This document shows positions 37,281-45,690 of a stretch of 64,000 nt of DNA, in pieces. Every line of letters begins with the position of its first letter. Positions within the stretch are counted from its first letter, which is position 1. The DNA is from Streptomyces sp. NK08204 (GTDB lineage Bacteria; Actinomycetota; Actinomycetes; Streptomycetales; Streptomycetaceae), in NCBI RefSeq assembly GCF_020400585.1, contig NZ_JAINVF010000014.1:110706-174705 (forward strand), written 5' to 3'. The notes below the pieces were generated by a model that did no database searches, had not been told where the DNA came from, and was given only the letters and a program-made list of their open reading frames with translations. A program made the translations under genes and the position numbers.

Positions 37281-37727
37281 TCAGTCCCTCTTCCCGCGGA
37301 GGTTTCTCTTGTCCCGCCGGGCGGCCGGGACGGTCCGGCCCACGATCACGGTACGCCTCGGCGTCCGCGCGGGCACGTCCTCCTTGCGGCCGCCCAGGGC
37401 CCGCCGCACGCCGTAGCCGAAGGCGGCGACCTTGACCAGCGGGCCGCCGAAGGTGGAGGCGACGGTGGTCGACAGCGCGGAGGCGTTCGACGTGACCTCC
37501 TGGACGTCGGAGGCGATCGCGTCGACCCGGTCGATCTGGGTCTGCGCGGACCGCACGGTCGCGGAGGCGTCGGCCAGCAGCGGGACGGCCTGCTCGGTCA
37601 CGTCCGCCACGAGCTTGGTGGTCGCCTTGAGCGTCTGGGCCAGCCTCGCCAGTGCGACGGCGAGGAAGGAAACCAGGATCGCCCAGAAGACGGCTACCAG
37701 GATCCCGGCCACCTCTCCACCGGACAC
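37281..37727 (-). CDS. DUF948-family membrane protein
   Basis: A 148-residue protein with an N-terminal transmembrane helix (VAGILVAVFWAILVSFLAVA) followed by a long helical segment (LARLAQTLKATTKLVADVTE onward) typical of DUF948, and a basic C-terminus. Members are often single-pass proteins with a coiled-coil-like tail of unknown function. I chose the GTG at 37727; a GTG three codons earlier (37736) lies closer to GGGAG and cannot be excluded. It is the first gene of the unit leading into the small membrane gene and alaS. Confidence 0.8.
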   Translation of the reverse strand: MSGGEVAGILVAVFWAILVSFLAVALARLAQTLKATTKLVADVTEQAVPLLADASATVRSAQTQIDRVDAIASDVQEVTSNASALSTTVASTFGGPLVKVAAFGYGVRRALGGRKEDVPARTPRRTVIVGRTVPAARRDKRNLRGKRD

Positions 37728-38057
37728 TGTGCGCACCCGCTCCCTGAAACGTGCTCTGACATCGGAACCGTGAAAAAAGCAGTGCACCGAGCCTATCGCG
37801 CCGGGACTGACGCTCCATACCGGATTCCGGTGCGCGGGAGGGGGAGTTACGAGAAGCGATTGTACGGAATGAACATGGTTCAGCACGTACCGTGCCCGCA
37901 GGTGAGGTCCTCGGCGCCGCGGTCCCTCCGCGGGCACCGGTCCGCCCCTCGAACTGACCTTTCTCGTCGGACGCCCGACGGAACGGGACGCTCTGGCGCA
38001 CGTCCTCGCGCCGCGGGCGGGCTGCGGGAGGGGCAGGCCCGGACCGGGAAACGCGAA
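37728..38057. other. Intergenic region upstream of the DUF948 gene
   Basis: About 330 bases without a recognisable gene between the rpsD terminator and the DUF948-like gene. It includes a T6 run on the minus strand near 37772 and a TAGGCT word near 37790 that could be a -10 element for the DUF948-alaS unit, though no matching -35 is clear. The ATTCCGGTGC/GCACCGG-type short inverted words do not form a convincing structure. Confidence 0.5.
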
Positions 38058-38098
38058 CCCGCCGCCTCGCCCACCCGGAAGGGTGGGGAGACGGCGGG
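38058..38098 (-). terminator. Terminator-like hairpin downstream of rpsD
   Basis: CCCGCCG, CTC and CCCACCC on the left arm pair in order with GGGTGGG, GAG and CGGCGGG on the right arm around a GGAA loop, with single mismatches between blocks. It begins 25 bases past the rpsD stop on the minus strand, as expected for a monocistronic ribosomal gene. Confidence 0.75.
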
Positions 38099-38123
38099 CT
38101 GAGGTGCTGCGCCGGGGCTGGGA

Positions 38124-38738
38124 TCAGCGGGCGTAGTACTCGACGACGAGCTGCTCGTCGCAGATCACCGGGATCTCCTTGCGGTTCGGCTCGCGGTCCA
38201 GGCGGAACGCCAGGGCCTTGAGGTTCACCTGCAGGTAGCGGGGGGTCTCACCGTCGGCGGCGAAGCCACCCTCACGGGCGATCGTGAAGAGCGTCTTGTC
38301 CTTGGAACGGTCGCGGACCTGCACGACGTCGTCCGGGCGGACGCGGAAGGACGGCTTGTCGACCTTCTGGCCGTTGACCTGGATGTGGCCGTGGACGACC
38401 ATCTGGCGGGCCTGGTAGATCGTGCGAGCGATGCCCGAACGCAGGACCAGCGCGTCAAGGCGACGCTCCAGCTCGACGATCAGGGCCTCGCCGGTCTTGC
38501 CCTGCACCTTGGAGGCACGCTCGTAGGCGCGGACCAGCTGGCGCTCGGAGATGTCGTACTGCGCGCGCAGACGCTGCTTCTCCAGCAGACGGACCTTGTA
38601 GTCGGAGGTCTGCTTGCGGCCACGGCCGTGCTCACCCGGCGGGTACGGACGGGCCTCGAAGTACTTGACGGCCTTCGGGGTCAGCGCGATGCCGAGGGCA
38701 CGCGACTTCTTGACCTTGGGGCGGGACTGATTCGCCAC
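38124..38738 (-). CDS. rpsD: 30S ribosomal protein S4, zinc-free form
   Basis: A 204-residue primary-binding protein of the small subunit. The N-terminus NQSRPKVKKSRALGIALTPK lacks the four-cysteine zinc ribbon found in C+ S4 proteins, so this is the zinc-independent C- form. The S4 RNA-binding domain contains RLDALVLRSGIARTIYQARQ, then VVHGHIQVNGQKVDKPSFRV. The GTG at 38738 gives the family N-terminus; the upstream in-frame codons are non-homologous. It stands alone rather than in the rpsM-rpsK-rpoA cluster, as in Streptomyces. Confidence 0.96.
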   Translation of the reverse strand: MANQSRPKVKKSRALGIALTPKAVKYFEARPYPPGEHGRGRKQTSDYKVRLLEKQRLRAQYDISERQLVRAYERASKVQGKTGEALIVELERRLDALVLRSGIARTIYQARQMVVHGHIQVNGQKVDKPSFRVRPDDVVQVRDRSKDKTLFTIAREGGFAADGETPRYLQVNLKALAFRLDREPNRKEIPVICDEQLVVEYYAR

Positions 38739-39041
38739 TGTCTTTCGTCTCTTTCGTAGTTTCGGCTCGTCAGGGTTACGGAGGTCGCATCCGCAGCCGG
38801 GAAAACCCGTCGGGTCCGCAGGGGACCTGTCGGGCAGCCGCTTCCCTGGTCTGGGCACATACGTGCAGCACGCGAGTGGCCCACCGACCTCTCCGGGGAC
38901 CCGGGTGGTGGTGGGCTGCCCGCGACACCGTTCGACGGTGCGCGACGCTCCTGGAGTCGATCCGTGAAGGACCGGATCTCCGGCCGGCTGTCCTGCTCTG
39001 ACAGCACAGGACTCAGCACTTCACAGCAGTCTACAGGGTGG
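38739..39041. other. rpsD upstream region
   Basis: About 300 bases between rarA and rpsD. It should hold the rpsD promoter and a long leader. Visible features are a candidate promoter at the rarA end (listed separately) and the inverted pair GTCCTG/CAGGAC (38990-38995 and 39007-39012) that may form a small stem near the leader's 5' end. No open frame of interest. Confidence 0.5.
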
Positions 39042-39057
39042 TCACGACCGGTTTCGA
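39028..39057 (-). promoter_or_regulatory. Candidate vegetative promoter for rpsD
   Basis: On the minus strand TCGAAA (39052-39057) and TAGACT (39028-39033) are separated by 18 bases. TAGACT is close to the TAGRRT -10 consensus of the principal Streptomyces sigma factor; the -35 is weaker. It overlaps the last codons of rarA and would give a leader of nearly 300 bases. Confidence 0.35.
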
Positions 39058-40397
39058 CCGAGGTGCTTGCGGGTCCATTCGACCGCGTCGGCGTATCTGG
39101 CCTCGGCCCCGTGCCGGGTCGGGGTGTAGTAGGTGCGGTCCTTCAGCGCGTCCGGGGCGTACTGCTGCTGGGCGATGCCCTCGGGCAGGTCGTGCGGGTA
39201 CACATAGCCCTGGGCATGGCCGAGCTTGGCCGCGCCCTTGTAGTGCCCGTCGCGCAGGTGCGGCGGCACCGGGCCGGCCAGCCCCTTGCGCACGTCCTCC
39301 AGGGCGGCGCCGATCGCGGTGGTCGCGGAGTTGGACTTCGGAGCGAGCGCCAGGGCGATGGTGGCGTGGCTGAGGGTGAGGGCGGCCTCGGGGAAGCCGA
39401 TCATGGCGACGGCCTGGGCCGCTGCGACCGCGATGGGCAGGGCGCTGGGGTCGGCGAGACCGATGTCCTCGCTGGCGGAGATCATCAGGCGGCGGGCGAT
39501 GAACCGGGGGTCCTCGCCGGCCTCGATCATCCGGGCCAGGTAGTGCAGCGCCGCGTCCACGTCCGAACCCCGGATCGACTTGATGAGGGCGCTGGCGACG
39601 TCGTAGTGCTGGTCGCCGTCGCGGTCGTACTTCACCGCGGCCCGGTCGACGGTCTGCTCCAGGGTCCGGAGACTGATCCCGGTCTCGCCCTGATCGAGGG
39701 CGGCGCCGGCGGCGGCCTCCAGGGCGGTCAGGGCACGGCGGGCGTCGCCGCCGGCGATGCGCAGCAGGTGCTCCTCGGTGTCCTCGGGGAGGGTGACGGC
39801 GTTCTTCAGGCCGCGTTCGTCCGTGAGGGCCCGCCTCAGCAGGCCCCGGAGGTCGTCGTCGGTGAGGGGTTCGAGAGTGAGCAGGAGGGAGCGGGAGAGC
39901 AGCGGGGAGATCACCGAGAAATACGGGTTCTCCGTGGTGGCCGCGATCAGGGTCACCCAGCGGTTCTCGACGGCGGGGAGCAGGGAGTCCTGCTGGGCCT
40001 TGCTGAAGCGGTGGATCTCGTCCAGGAAGAGAACGGTCTCCTTGCCGAAGCCGCCGGCGGCGCGGCGGGCGCCGTCGATGACCGCGCGGACCTCCTTGAC
40101 GCCGGCGGTGATCGCGGACAGCTCCACGAACCGCTTGTCGGTGGCCTTGGAGACGACATAGGCGAGCGTCGTCTTGCCGGTGCCGGGCGGCCCCCACAGG
40201 ATCACCGAGGACGGTCCCGCCGGGCCGCCGTTGCCCTCGCCGACCAGTCTGCGCAGCGGGGACCCCGGCTTGAGCAGGTGTTGCTGGCCCACCACCTCGT
40301 CGAGAGTGCGCGGGCGCATACGGACCGCCAGGGGGCTGGCTGCCGGGTCCTTCTCCTGGCGTTCCTCTGCTGCGGCGGTGAACAGGTCGGGTTCCAC
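39042..40397 (-). CDS. rarA: Replication-associated recombination protein A (RarA/MgsA)
   Basis: A 451-residue AAA+ ATPase related to the clamp loader and RuvB, acting at stalled replication forks. It has Walker A GPPGTGKTT, Walker B in TVLFLDEIHRFSKAQQD, sensor 1 in LIAATTENPYF, and sensor 2 in GGDARRALTALE. The C-terminal MgsA tetramerisation domain contains SLIKSIRGSD-type sequence (here ASALIKSIRGSDVDAALHYL). The GTG at 40397 is the start. The length is normal and no lesions are seen. Confidence 0.96.
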   Translation of the reverse strand: MEPDLFTAAAEERQEKDPAASPLAVRMRPRTLDEVVGQQHLLKPGSPLRRLVGEGNGGPAGPSSVILWGPPGTGKTTLAYVVSKATDKRFVELSAITAGVKEVRAVIDGARRAAGGFGKETVLFLDEIHRFSKAQQDSLLPAVENRWVTLIAATTENPYFSVISPLLSRSLLLTLEPLTDDDLRGLLRRALTDERGLKNAVTLPEDTEEHLLRIAGGDARRALTALEAAAGAALDQGETGISLRTLEQTVDRAAVKYDRDGDQHYDVASALIKSIRGSDVDAALHYLARMIEAGEDPRFIARRLMISASEDIGLADPSALPIAVAAAQAVAMIGFPEAALTLSHATIALALAPKSNSATTAIGAALEDVRKGLAGPVPPHLRDGHYKGAAKLGHAQGYVYPHDLPEGIAQQQYAPDALKDRTYYTPTRHGAEARYADAVEWTRKHLGRNRS

Positions 40398-40441
40398 ACC
40401 GGAAACCCTATGTCACCCCGCTGACAGTGTGGTCCGGGCTG

Positions 40442-41098
40442 TCAGCTGGTCCAGAAGTCCCACCAGCGGGTCAGGATGAGCATGCCGATGATGCCGGTGT
40501 GCAGGACCGGCAGCACCCAGGTGAACTCGCCGAAGAAGGACTTCAGCCCGCGCGGGACCGGCAGCAGGTCGTTGCGGATGTTGAACGAGGTGACGTACCA
40601 GAACATGGTGATCGTGGCGACCCAGGCCAGCGAGCACCACAGACACAGCGCGTTGATCCGGTACAGGGACTGGAACTGCAGCCAGGTGCAGAAGGCGACG
40701 CCGAAGAGGGTGCCGAGGTTGAAGGTCAGCCAGTACCAGCGCGGGAAGCGGGCGCGGGTCAGCAGGCTCACACCGACGCAGATGACGATGCCGTAGGCGA
40801 CCAGGCCGAGCATCGGGTTGGGGAAGCCGAAGGCGGCGGCCTGCTTGCTCTCCATGACGCTGCCGCAGGAGACGACCGGGTTGAGGCTGCAGCCGGGGGT
40901 GTAGGTCTTGCCCGCGACCTTCGCTTCCAGGATCTTGAACTTGTCGATCGTGATGACCCAGGAGGCGAGCAGTCCGGCCGCGCCGGCGATCACCAGCAGC
41001 AGGGCGAACGCGCGGCTGCCGCCCACCGCACGGGACGCGCCGGGGGTGTGCTCGGGACCGGGCTCCGTGGAGACGTCTTTGACTGAGGTCTTGCTCAT
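40442..41098 (-). CDS. Vitamin K epoxide reductase (VKOR) family membrane protein
   Basis: A 218-residue polytopic membrane protein, probably with four or five helices. It has the two VKOR cysteine pairs: Cys70 and Cys78 in the loop PGCSLNPVVSCGSVM, and the redox CxxC Cys152-Cys155 in NALCLWCSLAW. Bacterial VKOR reoxidises a DsbA-like partner to drive disulphide formation in exported proteins. This protein lacks the fused thioredoxin domain found in some homologues. I chose the ATG at 41098; an ATG 15 codons upstream is open, and neither has a strong ribosome binding site. Confidence 0.9.
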   Translation of the reverse strand: MSKTSVKDVSTEPGPEHTPGASRAVGGSRAFALLLVIAGAAGLLASWVITIDKFKILEAKVAGKTYTPGCSLNPVVSCGSVMESKQAAAFGFPNPMLGLVAYGIVICVGVSLLTRARFPRWYWLTFNLGTLFGVAFCTWLQFQSLYRINALCLWCSLAWVATITMFWYVTSFNIRNDLLPVPRGLKSFFGEFTWVLPVLHTGIIGMLILTRWWDFWTS

Positions 41099-41200
41099 CT
41101 TGCCGATTCCGTCAGTTGGACCATCTTCGGGCAGGACGCTCATTGTGCCGCACGGACCTGTGCGTCCACCGTTCGCTGCGCATAAGTACCTCGAAAGAGA

Positions 41201-41229
41201 AGGGCGCCGGGGGTTTTCCCCGGCGCCCT
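41201..41229 (-). terminator. Terminator of hisS
   Basis: AGGGCGCCGGGGG and CCCCGGCGCCCT form a 12-bp stem around a four-base loop. On the minus strand it is followed by TCTCTTTC, a pyrimidine-rich tail. It begins 22 bases after the hisS stop. Confidence 0.8.
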
Positions 41230-41251
41230 CTGCTGTACCGCCCGGACCGGG

Positions 41252-42514
41252 CTAGCCGAGCCGCGACTCCAGTTCCGCCACGATCTCGTGCACGCCGACC
41301 GCCGTCTGCTCGCCGGACTCCAGGTCCTTGAGCTGGACGACGCCCTCGGCGAGGTCGCGTTCGCCGGCGACGATCGCGTACCGCGCGCCGCTGCGGTTGG
41401 CGTTCTTCATGGCACCCTTCAGCCCCTTCCCGCCGTACGAGAAGTCCGCCGCGACGCCCTGCTTGCGCAGCTCGGTGACCTTGGCGAACAGGACCCGGCG
41501 GGCCTCCTCGCCGAGCGGGACGGCGTAGACGCTGGTGGCGGACGGGATGTCGAGCTCGACGCCCTCCGCCTCCAGGGCGAGCACCGTGCGGTCGACACCG
41601 AGGGCCCAGCCGACGGACGGCAGCGCGGGGCCGCCGATCATCTCGGAGAGGCCGTCGTAGCGACCGCCTCCGCCCACCGCGGACTGGGAGCCCAGGCCGT
41701 CGTGCACGAACTCGAAGGTGGTGCGGGTGTAGTAGTCGAGGCCGCGCACCAGCTTCGGGTCGTCCTGGAAGGCGACGCCCGCCGTGGTGATCAGCTCGCG
41801 GACCTCCTCGTGGTACGTCTTGCAGCCGTCGCACAGGTAGTCCCGCAGCAGCGGCGCGCCCGTCAGCTGCTTCTGGACCGACTCGCGCTTGTCGTCCAGG
41901 ACGCGCAGCGGGTTGATGTCGACCCGGCGGCGGGTGTCCTCGTCCAGGTCGAGCCCGCGCAGGAAGTCCTGGAGCGCGGCCCGGTACACCGGACGGCACT
42001 CCTTGTCGCCCAGCGAGTTCAGCAGGATGCGGAAATCGCTCAGGCCCAGGGAGCGGTACGCCTGGTCGGCCAGGATGATCAGCTCGGCGTCGAGAGCCGG
42101 GTCCTCCGCGCCGATCGCCTCGGCGCCCACCTGGGAGAAGTGCCTGTAGCGGCCCTTCTGGGGGCGCTCGTAGCGGTAGTACGAGCCGGAGTACCAGAGC
42201 TTGACCGGGAGGTTGCCGCTCTTGTGCAGGTTGGCCTCCAGCGCGGCGCGCAGCACGGAGGCGGTGCCCTCCGGACGCAGGGCCAGCCTGTCGCCGCCCT
42301 TCGTCTCGAAGGCGTACATCTCCTTCGTCACGATGTCGGTGGACTCACCGACACCGCGTGCGAACAGTTCGACGTTCTCGAAGCCAGGGGTCTCGATGTA
42401 GCCGTAGCCGGAGTTGCGCAGCGGGGCGGCGATCGCCTCGCGGACCGCCAGGTACTTGGCGGAGTCCGGCGGGATCAGGTCGTAGGTGCCCTTGGGGGCC
42501 TTGAAGGTGCTCAC
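41252..42514 (-). CDS. hisS: Histidyl-tRNA synthetase
   Basis: A 420-residue class II synthetase. The catalytic core shows FKAPKGTYDLIPPDS at the N-terminus, motif 2 in YSGSYYRYERPQKGRYRHFS, the histidine signature LVRGLDYYTRTTFE, GGGGRYDGL, and motif 3 in PSVGWALGVDRT. The C-terminal anticodon-binding domain follows. The GTG start at 42514 lies 12 bases after the upstream metallo-hydrolase stop, so the two are probably cotranscribed. Length is normal. Confidence 0.97.
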   Translation of the reverse strand: MSTFKAPKGTYDLIPPDSAKYLAVREAIAAPLRNSGYGYIETPGFENVELFARGVGESTDIVTKEMYAFETKGGDRLALRPEGTASVLRAALEANLHKSGNLPVKLWYSGSYYRYERPQKGRYRHFSQVGAEAIGAEDPALDAELIILADQAYRSLGLSDFRILLNSLGDKECRPVYRAALQDFLRGLDLDEDTRRRVDINPLRVLDDKRESVQKQLTGAPLLRDYLCDGCKTYHEEVRELITTAGVAFQDDPKLVRGLDYYTRTTFEFVHDGLGSQSAVGGGGRYDGLSEMIGGPALPSVGWALGVDRTVLALEAEGVELDIPSATSVYAVPLGEEARRVLFAKVTELRKQGVAADFSYGGKGLKGAMKNANRSGARYAIVAGERDLAEGVVQLKDLESGEQTAVGVHEIVAELESRLG

Positions 42515-42526
42515 GGAAGTCTTTCG

Positions 42527-43237
42527 TCACATTCCTCGTCGGGGAGCGTCGACGTCCGCTCCCAGGCCGGCGGCCACCTGCCGCAGATACGGGTTGGTGG
42601 CGCGCTCCTGGCCGATGGTCGTCTGGGGACCGTGTCCGGACAGCACCACGGTGGAGTCGTCGAGCGGCAGGCACACGCGGGCCAGCGAGTCGAGGATGTC
42701 CTCCATGGAGCCACCGGGCAGATCGGTGCGTCCGATGGAGCCGGCGAACAGCAGATCCCCGGAGAAGAACACCGACGGGATGTCGGCGGTCTCGGGCATC
42801 CGGAAGGTCACCGACCCCTTGGTATGGCCCGGTGCGTGGGCGACGGAGAACTCCAGCCCGGCCAGCGGAAGCACGGCGCCGTCGGTCAGCTCCCTGACGT
42901 CGTCCGGCTCCCCCACGGTCAGCTCGCCCATCAGCGGCATGCCGATGGACCGGCCGAACGCCTTCGCGGGGTCGCTCATCATGTACCGGTCCTCGGGGTG
43001 GATCCAGGCAGGCACGTCGTGCGCGCCGCACACGGGGACGACCGAGGCCACATGGTCGATGTGGCCATGGGTGAGGACGACGGCGACGGGCTTGAGCCGA
43101 TGCTTCGCGAGTGCTTCCTCGACGCCTTGGGCGGCCTGGTGGCCGGGGTCGATGATCACGCACTCCTCACCAGGGGCGGGGGCGACGAGATAACAGTTCG
43201 TCCCCCAGGCCCCGGCGGGGAACCCGGCAATGAGCAC
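42527..43237 (-). CDS. Metallo-beta-lactamase-fold hydrolase (glyoxalase II-like)
   Basis: A 236-residue binuclear metallohydrolase. Metal ligands are complete: HGHIDH at 57-62 (His57, His59, Asp61, His62), His138 in HAPGHTKGS, Asp161 in FFSGDLLF and His202 in LSGHGPQT. The PGHTKGS and GRTDLPGGS blocks place it with glyoxalase II/YcbL-type thioester hydrolases rather than beta-lactamases. The GTG at 43237 has AAGGA six bases upstream. It precedes hisS closely. The exact substrate cannot be read from sequence. Confidence 0.93.
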   Translation of the reverse strand: MLIAGFPAGAWGTNCYLVAPAPGEECVIIDPGHQAAQGVEEALAKHRLKPVAVVLTHGHIDHVASVVPVCGAHDVPAWIHPEDRYMMSDPAKAFGRSIGMPLMGELTVGEPDDVRELTDGAVLPLAGLEFSVAHAPGHTKGSVTFRMPETADIPSVFFSGDLLFAGSIGRTDLPGGSMEDILDSLARVCLPLDDSTVVLSGHGPQTTIGQERATNPYLRQVAAGLGADVDAPRRGM

Positions 43238-43423
43238 GATCGTCCTTCGGTGTGTCGATTCACAGGCGTACAGGCGGCTGCAGGTGCAGTCAGAGCCTAC
43301 CGGCGCTGCCGTTTCCACAGCGAACCCATATACGGTACGGGGCTACACGCAGCGATCGGCTCACAAGACGCACGCGTACCGCTCGAAACACATCGACACA
43401 CGACTCGCATAGGAGAGAACCCG

Positions 43424-44257
43424 GTGGTCAGCCAGGAGCAGCGGCGGCGTCAGCTCGCCCGGGAGAAGTTCTTGCGGCAGCAGCAGCGTCGCACCCAGGC
43501 GCGGCGCAAGGCGCGCATGCGCAACTCCGTGATCGCGTCGGTGCTCGGCGTGGTCGTGATCGGCAGCGTGGCGCTGTACACGACCGGGGTGCTGAAGAAC
43601 GACGACGACAAGAAGTCGAACGCGAGCGCCGAGGCCACGCCGAGCGCCGCCCCGACCAGCAAGGCTCCGGACCCGTGCGCGAAGCCGGCGGCCGGCTCGG
43701 TGAAGAAGCTGAGCTGGAAGAAGGAGCCGGCGATGACGATCGACACGTCGGCGAAGTACGCGATGAAGCTCTCGACGACGTGCGGTGACATCGGCATCGC
43801 GCTGAAGACGGCGGCGGCTCCGCACACCGTGAACTCCTTCGCCTTCCTGGCGGGCAAGGGCTTCTTCGACCACACCAAGTGCCACCGGCTCACCGCCGAG
43901 GGCATCTTCGTGCTGCAGTGCGGCGACCCGCAGGGCACGGGCATGGGCGGGCCGGGCTACACCATCCCGGACGAGAACCTGAAGGACGCCAGCCTGAAGG
44001 GCAACAAGTACCCGGCGGGCACGGTGGCGATGGCCAACACGGGCCAGAAGCACACCGGCGGCAGCCAGTTCTTCCTCGTGTACAAGGACAGCCCGCTGCC
44101 GCCGAGTTACACACCGTTCGGCACGGTCGACGCGGCGGGCATGAAGGTCCTGGACAAGATCGCGAAGGCGGGCACCCAGCCGGCCGACGCGACCACGGGC
44201 AACACCGCCCCGAACGCGACCGTGGTGATCAACAAGGCGACGGTCACCAAATCCTGA
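43424..44257 (+). CDS. Membrane-anchored peptidyl-prolyl cis-trans isomerase (cyclophilin)
   Basis: A 277-residue protein. The first 33 residues are Gln/Arg-rich and basic, a transmembrane segment spans about 34-54 (NSVIASVLGVVVIGSVALYT), and an Ala/Ser/Pro/Lys linker leads to an extracytoplasmic cyclophilin domain. That domain has the core blocks FFDHTKCHRL, VLQCGDPQGTG, TVAMANTGQKHTGGSQFFL and YTPFGTV. AGGAGAG lies eight bases before the GTG, resolving the start within a much longer open frame. It probably folds exported proteins. It is divergent from the metallo-hydrolase. Confidence 0.94.
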   Translation: MVSQEQRRRQLAREKFLRQQQRRTQARRKARMRNSVIASVLGVVVIGSVALYTTGVLKNDDDKKSNASAEATPSAAPTSKAPDPCAKPAAGSVKKLSWKKEPAMTIDTSAKYAMKLSTTCGDIGIALKTAAAPHTVNSFAFLAGKGFFDHTKCHRLTAEGIFVLQCGDPQGTGMGGPGYTIPDENLKDASLKGNKYPAGTVAMANTGQKHTGGSQFFLVYKDSPLPPSYTPFGTVDAAGMKVLDKIAKAGTQPADATTGNTAPNATVVINKATVTKS

Positions 44258-44399
44258 CGTCCAGGACGCGGGCAGCGGAATTCGGTCGCGCTGGATGCGG
44301 ACAGGCAACCCGCTGGTCGCCTATGTTGGCCGTGACGAAACTGTGGACGATGCCCGGGGGTGCTGAGGCCCCCCGCAGGCATCATGTGGAGGAGGCGCT

Positions 44400-45629
44400 G
44401 TGAGCAGCGACCCGTGGGGCCGCGTCGACGAGACGGGGACCGTGTACGTGCGTACGGCCGACGGCGAGAAGGTCGTCGGTTCCTGGCAGGCCGGCTCCCC
44501 CGAGGAGGCGCTTGCCTACTTCGAGCGCAAGTACGAGGGCCTGGTTGTCGAGATCGGCCTCCTCGAGAAGCGAGTGAAGACCACCGACCTGTCCGCGAAG
44601 GACGCCCAGACCGCGATCGGCCACCTGCGCGAGCAGGTGGACGCGCACCACGCGGTCGGCGACCTGGACGCGCTGCGCAGCCGTCTGGACAAGCTGGTGG
44701 CGACCGTCGAGTCCCGGCGCGAGGAGCGCAAGCAGCAGCGGGCCAAGCAGTCCGACGAGGCCCGCAAGGCCAAGGAGGATCTGGTCACCGAGGCCGAGCA
44801 GCTGGCGCAGTCCGACCAGTGGCGGGCCGCCGGTGAGCGGCTGCGTGCCCTCGTGGACACCTGGAAGGGGCTGCCGCGGCTGGACCGCAAGTCCGACGAC
44901 GAGCTGTGGCACCGCTTCTCGCACGCCAGGTCGGCGTTCTCCAAGCGCCGCAAGGCGCACTTCGCGCAGCTCGACGCGCAGCGCGAGGACGCCCGCAAGG
45001 CCAAGGAGCGGCTGGTCGCCGAGGCGGAGGCGCTGTCCGGTTCGACGGACTGGGGTCCGACGGCGGCCCGCTACCGCGAGCTGATGTCGGAGTGGAAGGC
45101 CGCCGGCCGCGCCCAGCGCGAGCACGAGGACGACCTGTGGAACCGCTTCCGCGGCGCCCAGGACGTGTTCTTCGCCGCCCGCAGTTCGGTCTTCGCCGAG
45201 CGGGACGCGGAGCAGTCGGAGAACCTCAAGCTGAAGGAGGAGCTGGCCGAGGAGGCCGAGAAGCTCCTGCCCATCGAGGACCTGAAGGCCGCGCGGGCCG
45301 CCTTCCGCTCGATCAACGAGCGCTGGGAGGCCATCGGCCACGTGCCGCGGGACGCGCGTCCCAAGGTCGAGGGCCGGATGCACACGGTGGAGCGGGCCAT
45401 CCAGGAGGCCGAGGAGGCCGAGTGGCGCCGCACCAACCCGGAGGCACGCGCGCGTGCCGAGGGTCTGACCGGTCAGCTGCAGGCCGCGGTGGACAAGCTG
45501 AAGGCGCAGATCGAGCAGGCGCGCGGCCAGGGCAACAACGCCAAGGCCGACAAGCTGGAGAAGGAGCTGGAGGGCCGTCAGGCGCTCCTGGACCAGGCTC
45601 TGAAAGGCCTGCAGGAGTTCGGCGGCTGA
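44400..45629 (+). CDS. DUF349-family coiled-coil protein
   Basis: A 409-residue, highly charged helical protein with repeated DUF349-type blocks. Examples are AEQLAQSDQWRAAGERLRAL with WHRFSHARSAFSKRRKAHF, and the parallel AEALSGSTDWGPTAARYREL with LWNRFRGAQDVFF. The family is widespread in bacteria and poorly understood. The GTG at 44400 follows GGAGGAGG. It converges on relA, with which it shares a 22-bp terminator. Role unknown; a coiled-coil scaffold or nucleic-acid association is only a guess. Confidence 0.88.
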   Translation: MSSDPWGRVDETGTVYVRTADGEKVVGSWQAGSPEEALAYFERKYEGLVVEIGLLEKRVKTTDLSAKDAQTAIGHLREQVDAHHAVGDLDALRSRLDKLVATVESRREERKQQRAKQSDEARKAKEDLVTEAEQLAQSDQWRAAGERLRALVDTWKGLPRLDRKSDDELWHRFSHARSAFSKRRKAHFAQLDAQREDARKAKERLVAEAEALSGSTDWGPTAARYRELMSEWKAAGRAQREHEDDLWNRFRGAQDVFFAARSSVFAERDAEQSENLKLKEELAEEAEKLLPIEDLKAARAAFRSINERWEAIGHVPRDARPKVEGRMHTVERAIQEAEEAEWRRTNPEARARAEGLTGQLQAAVDKLKAQIEQARGQGNNAKADKLEKELEGRQALLDQALKGLQEFGG

Positions 45630-45639
45630 TCCCCGCATC

Positions 45640-45688
45640 ACGTATGTGAAAGGCCCCGTACGCGTCGTACGGGGCCTTTCACATACGT
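45640..45688. terminator. 22-bp perfect bidirectional terminator between DUF349 gene and relA
   Basis: Arms 45640-45661 and 45667-45688 are perfectly complementary over 22 bases with a five-base loop. The stem includes AAAGGCCCC/GGGGCCTTT, so each strand has a short A- and T-containing part at its ends. It lies exactly between two convergent stops (45629 and 45691). Confidence 0.9.
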
Positions 45689-45690
45689 GT

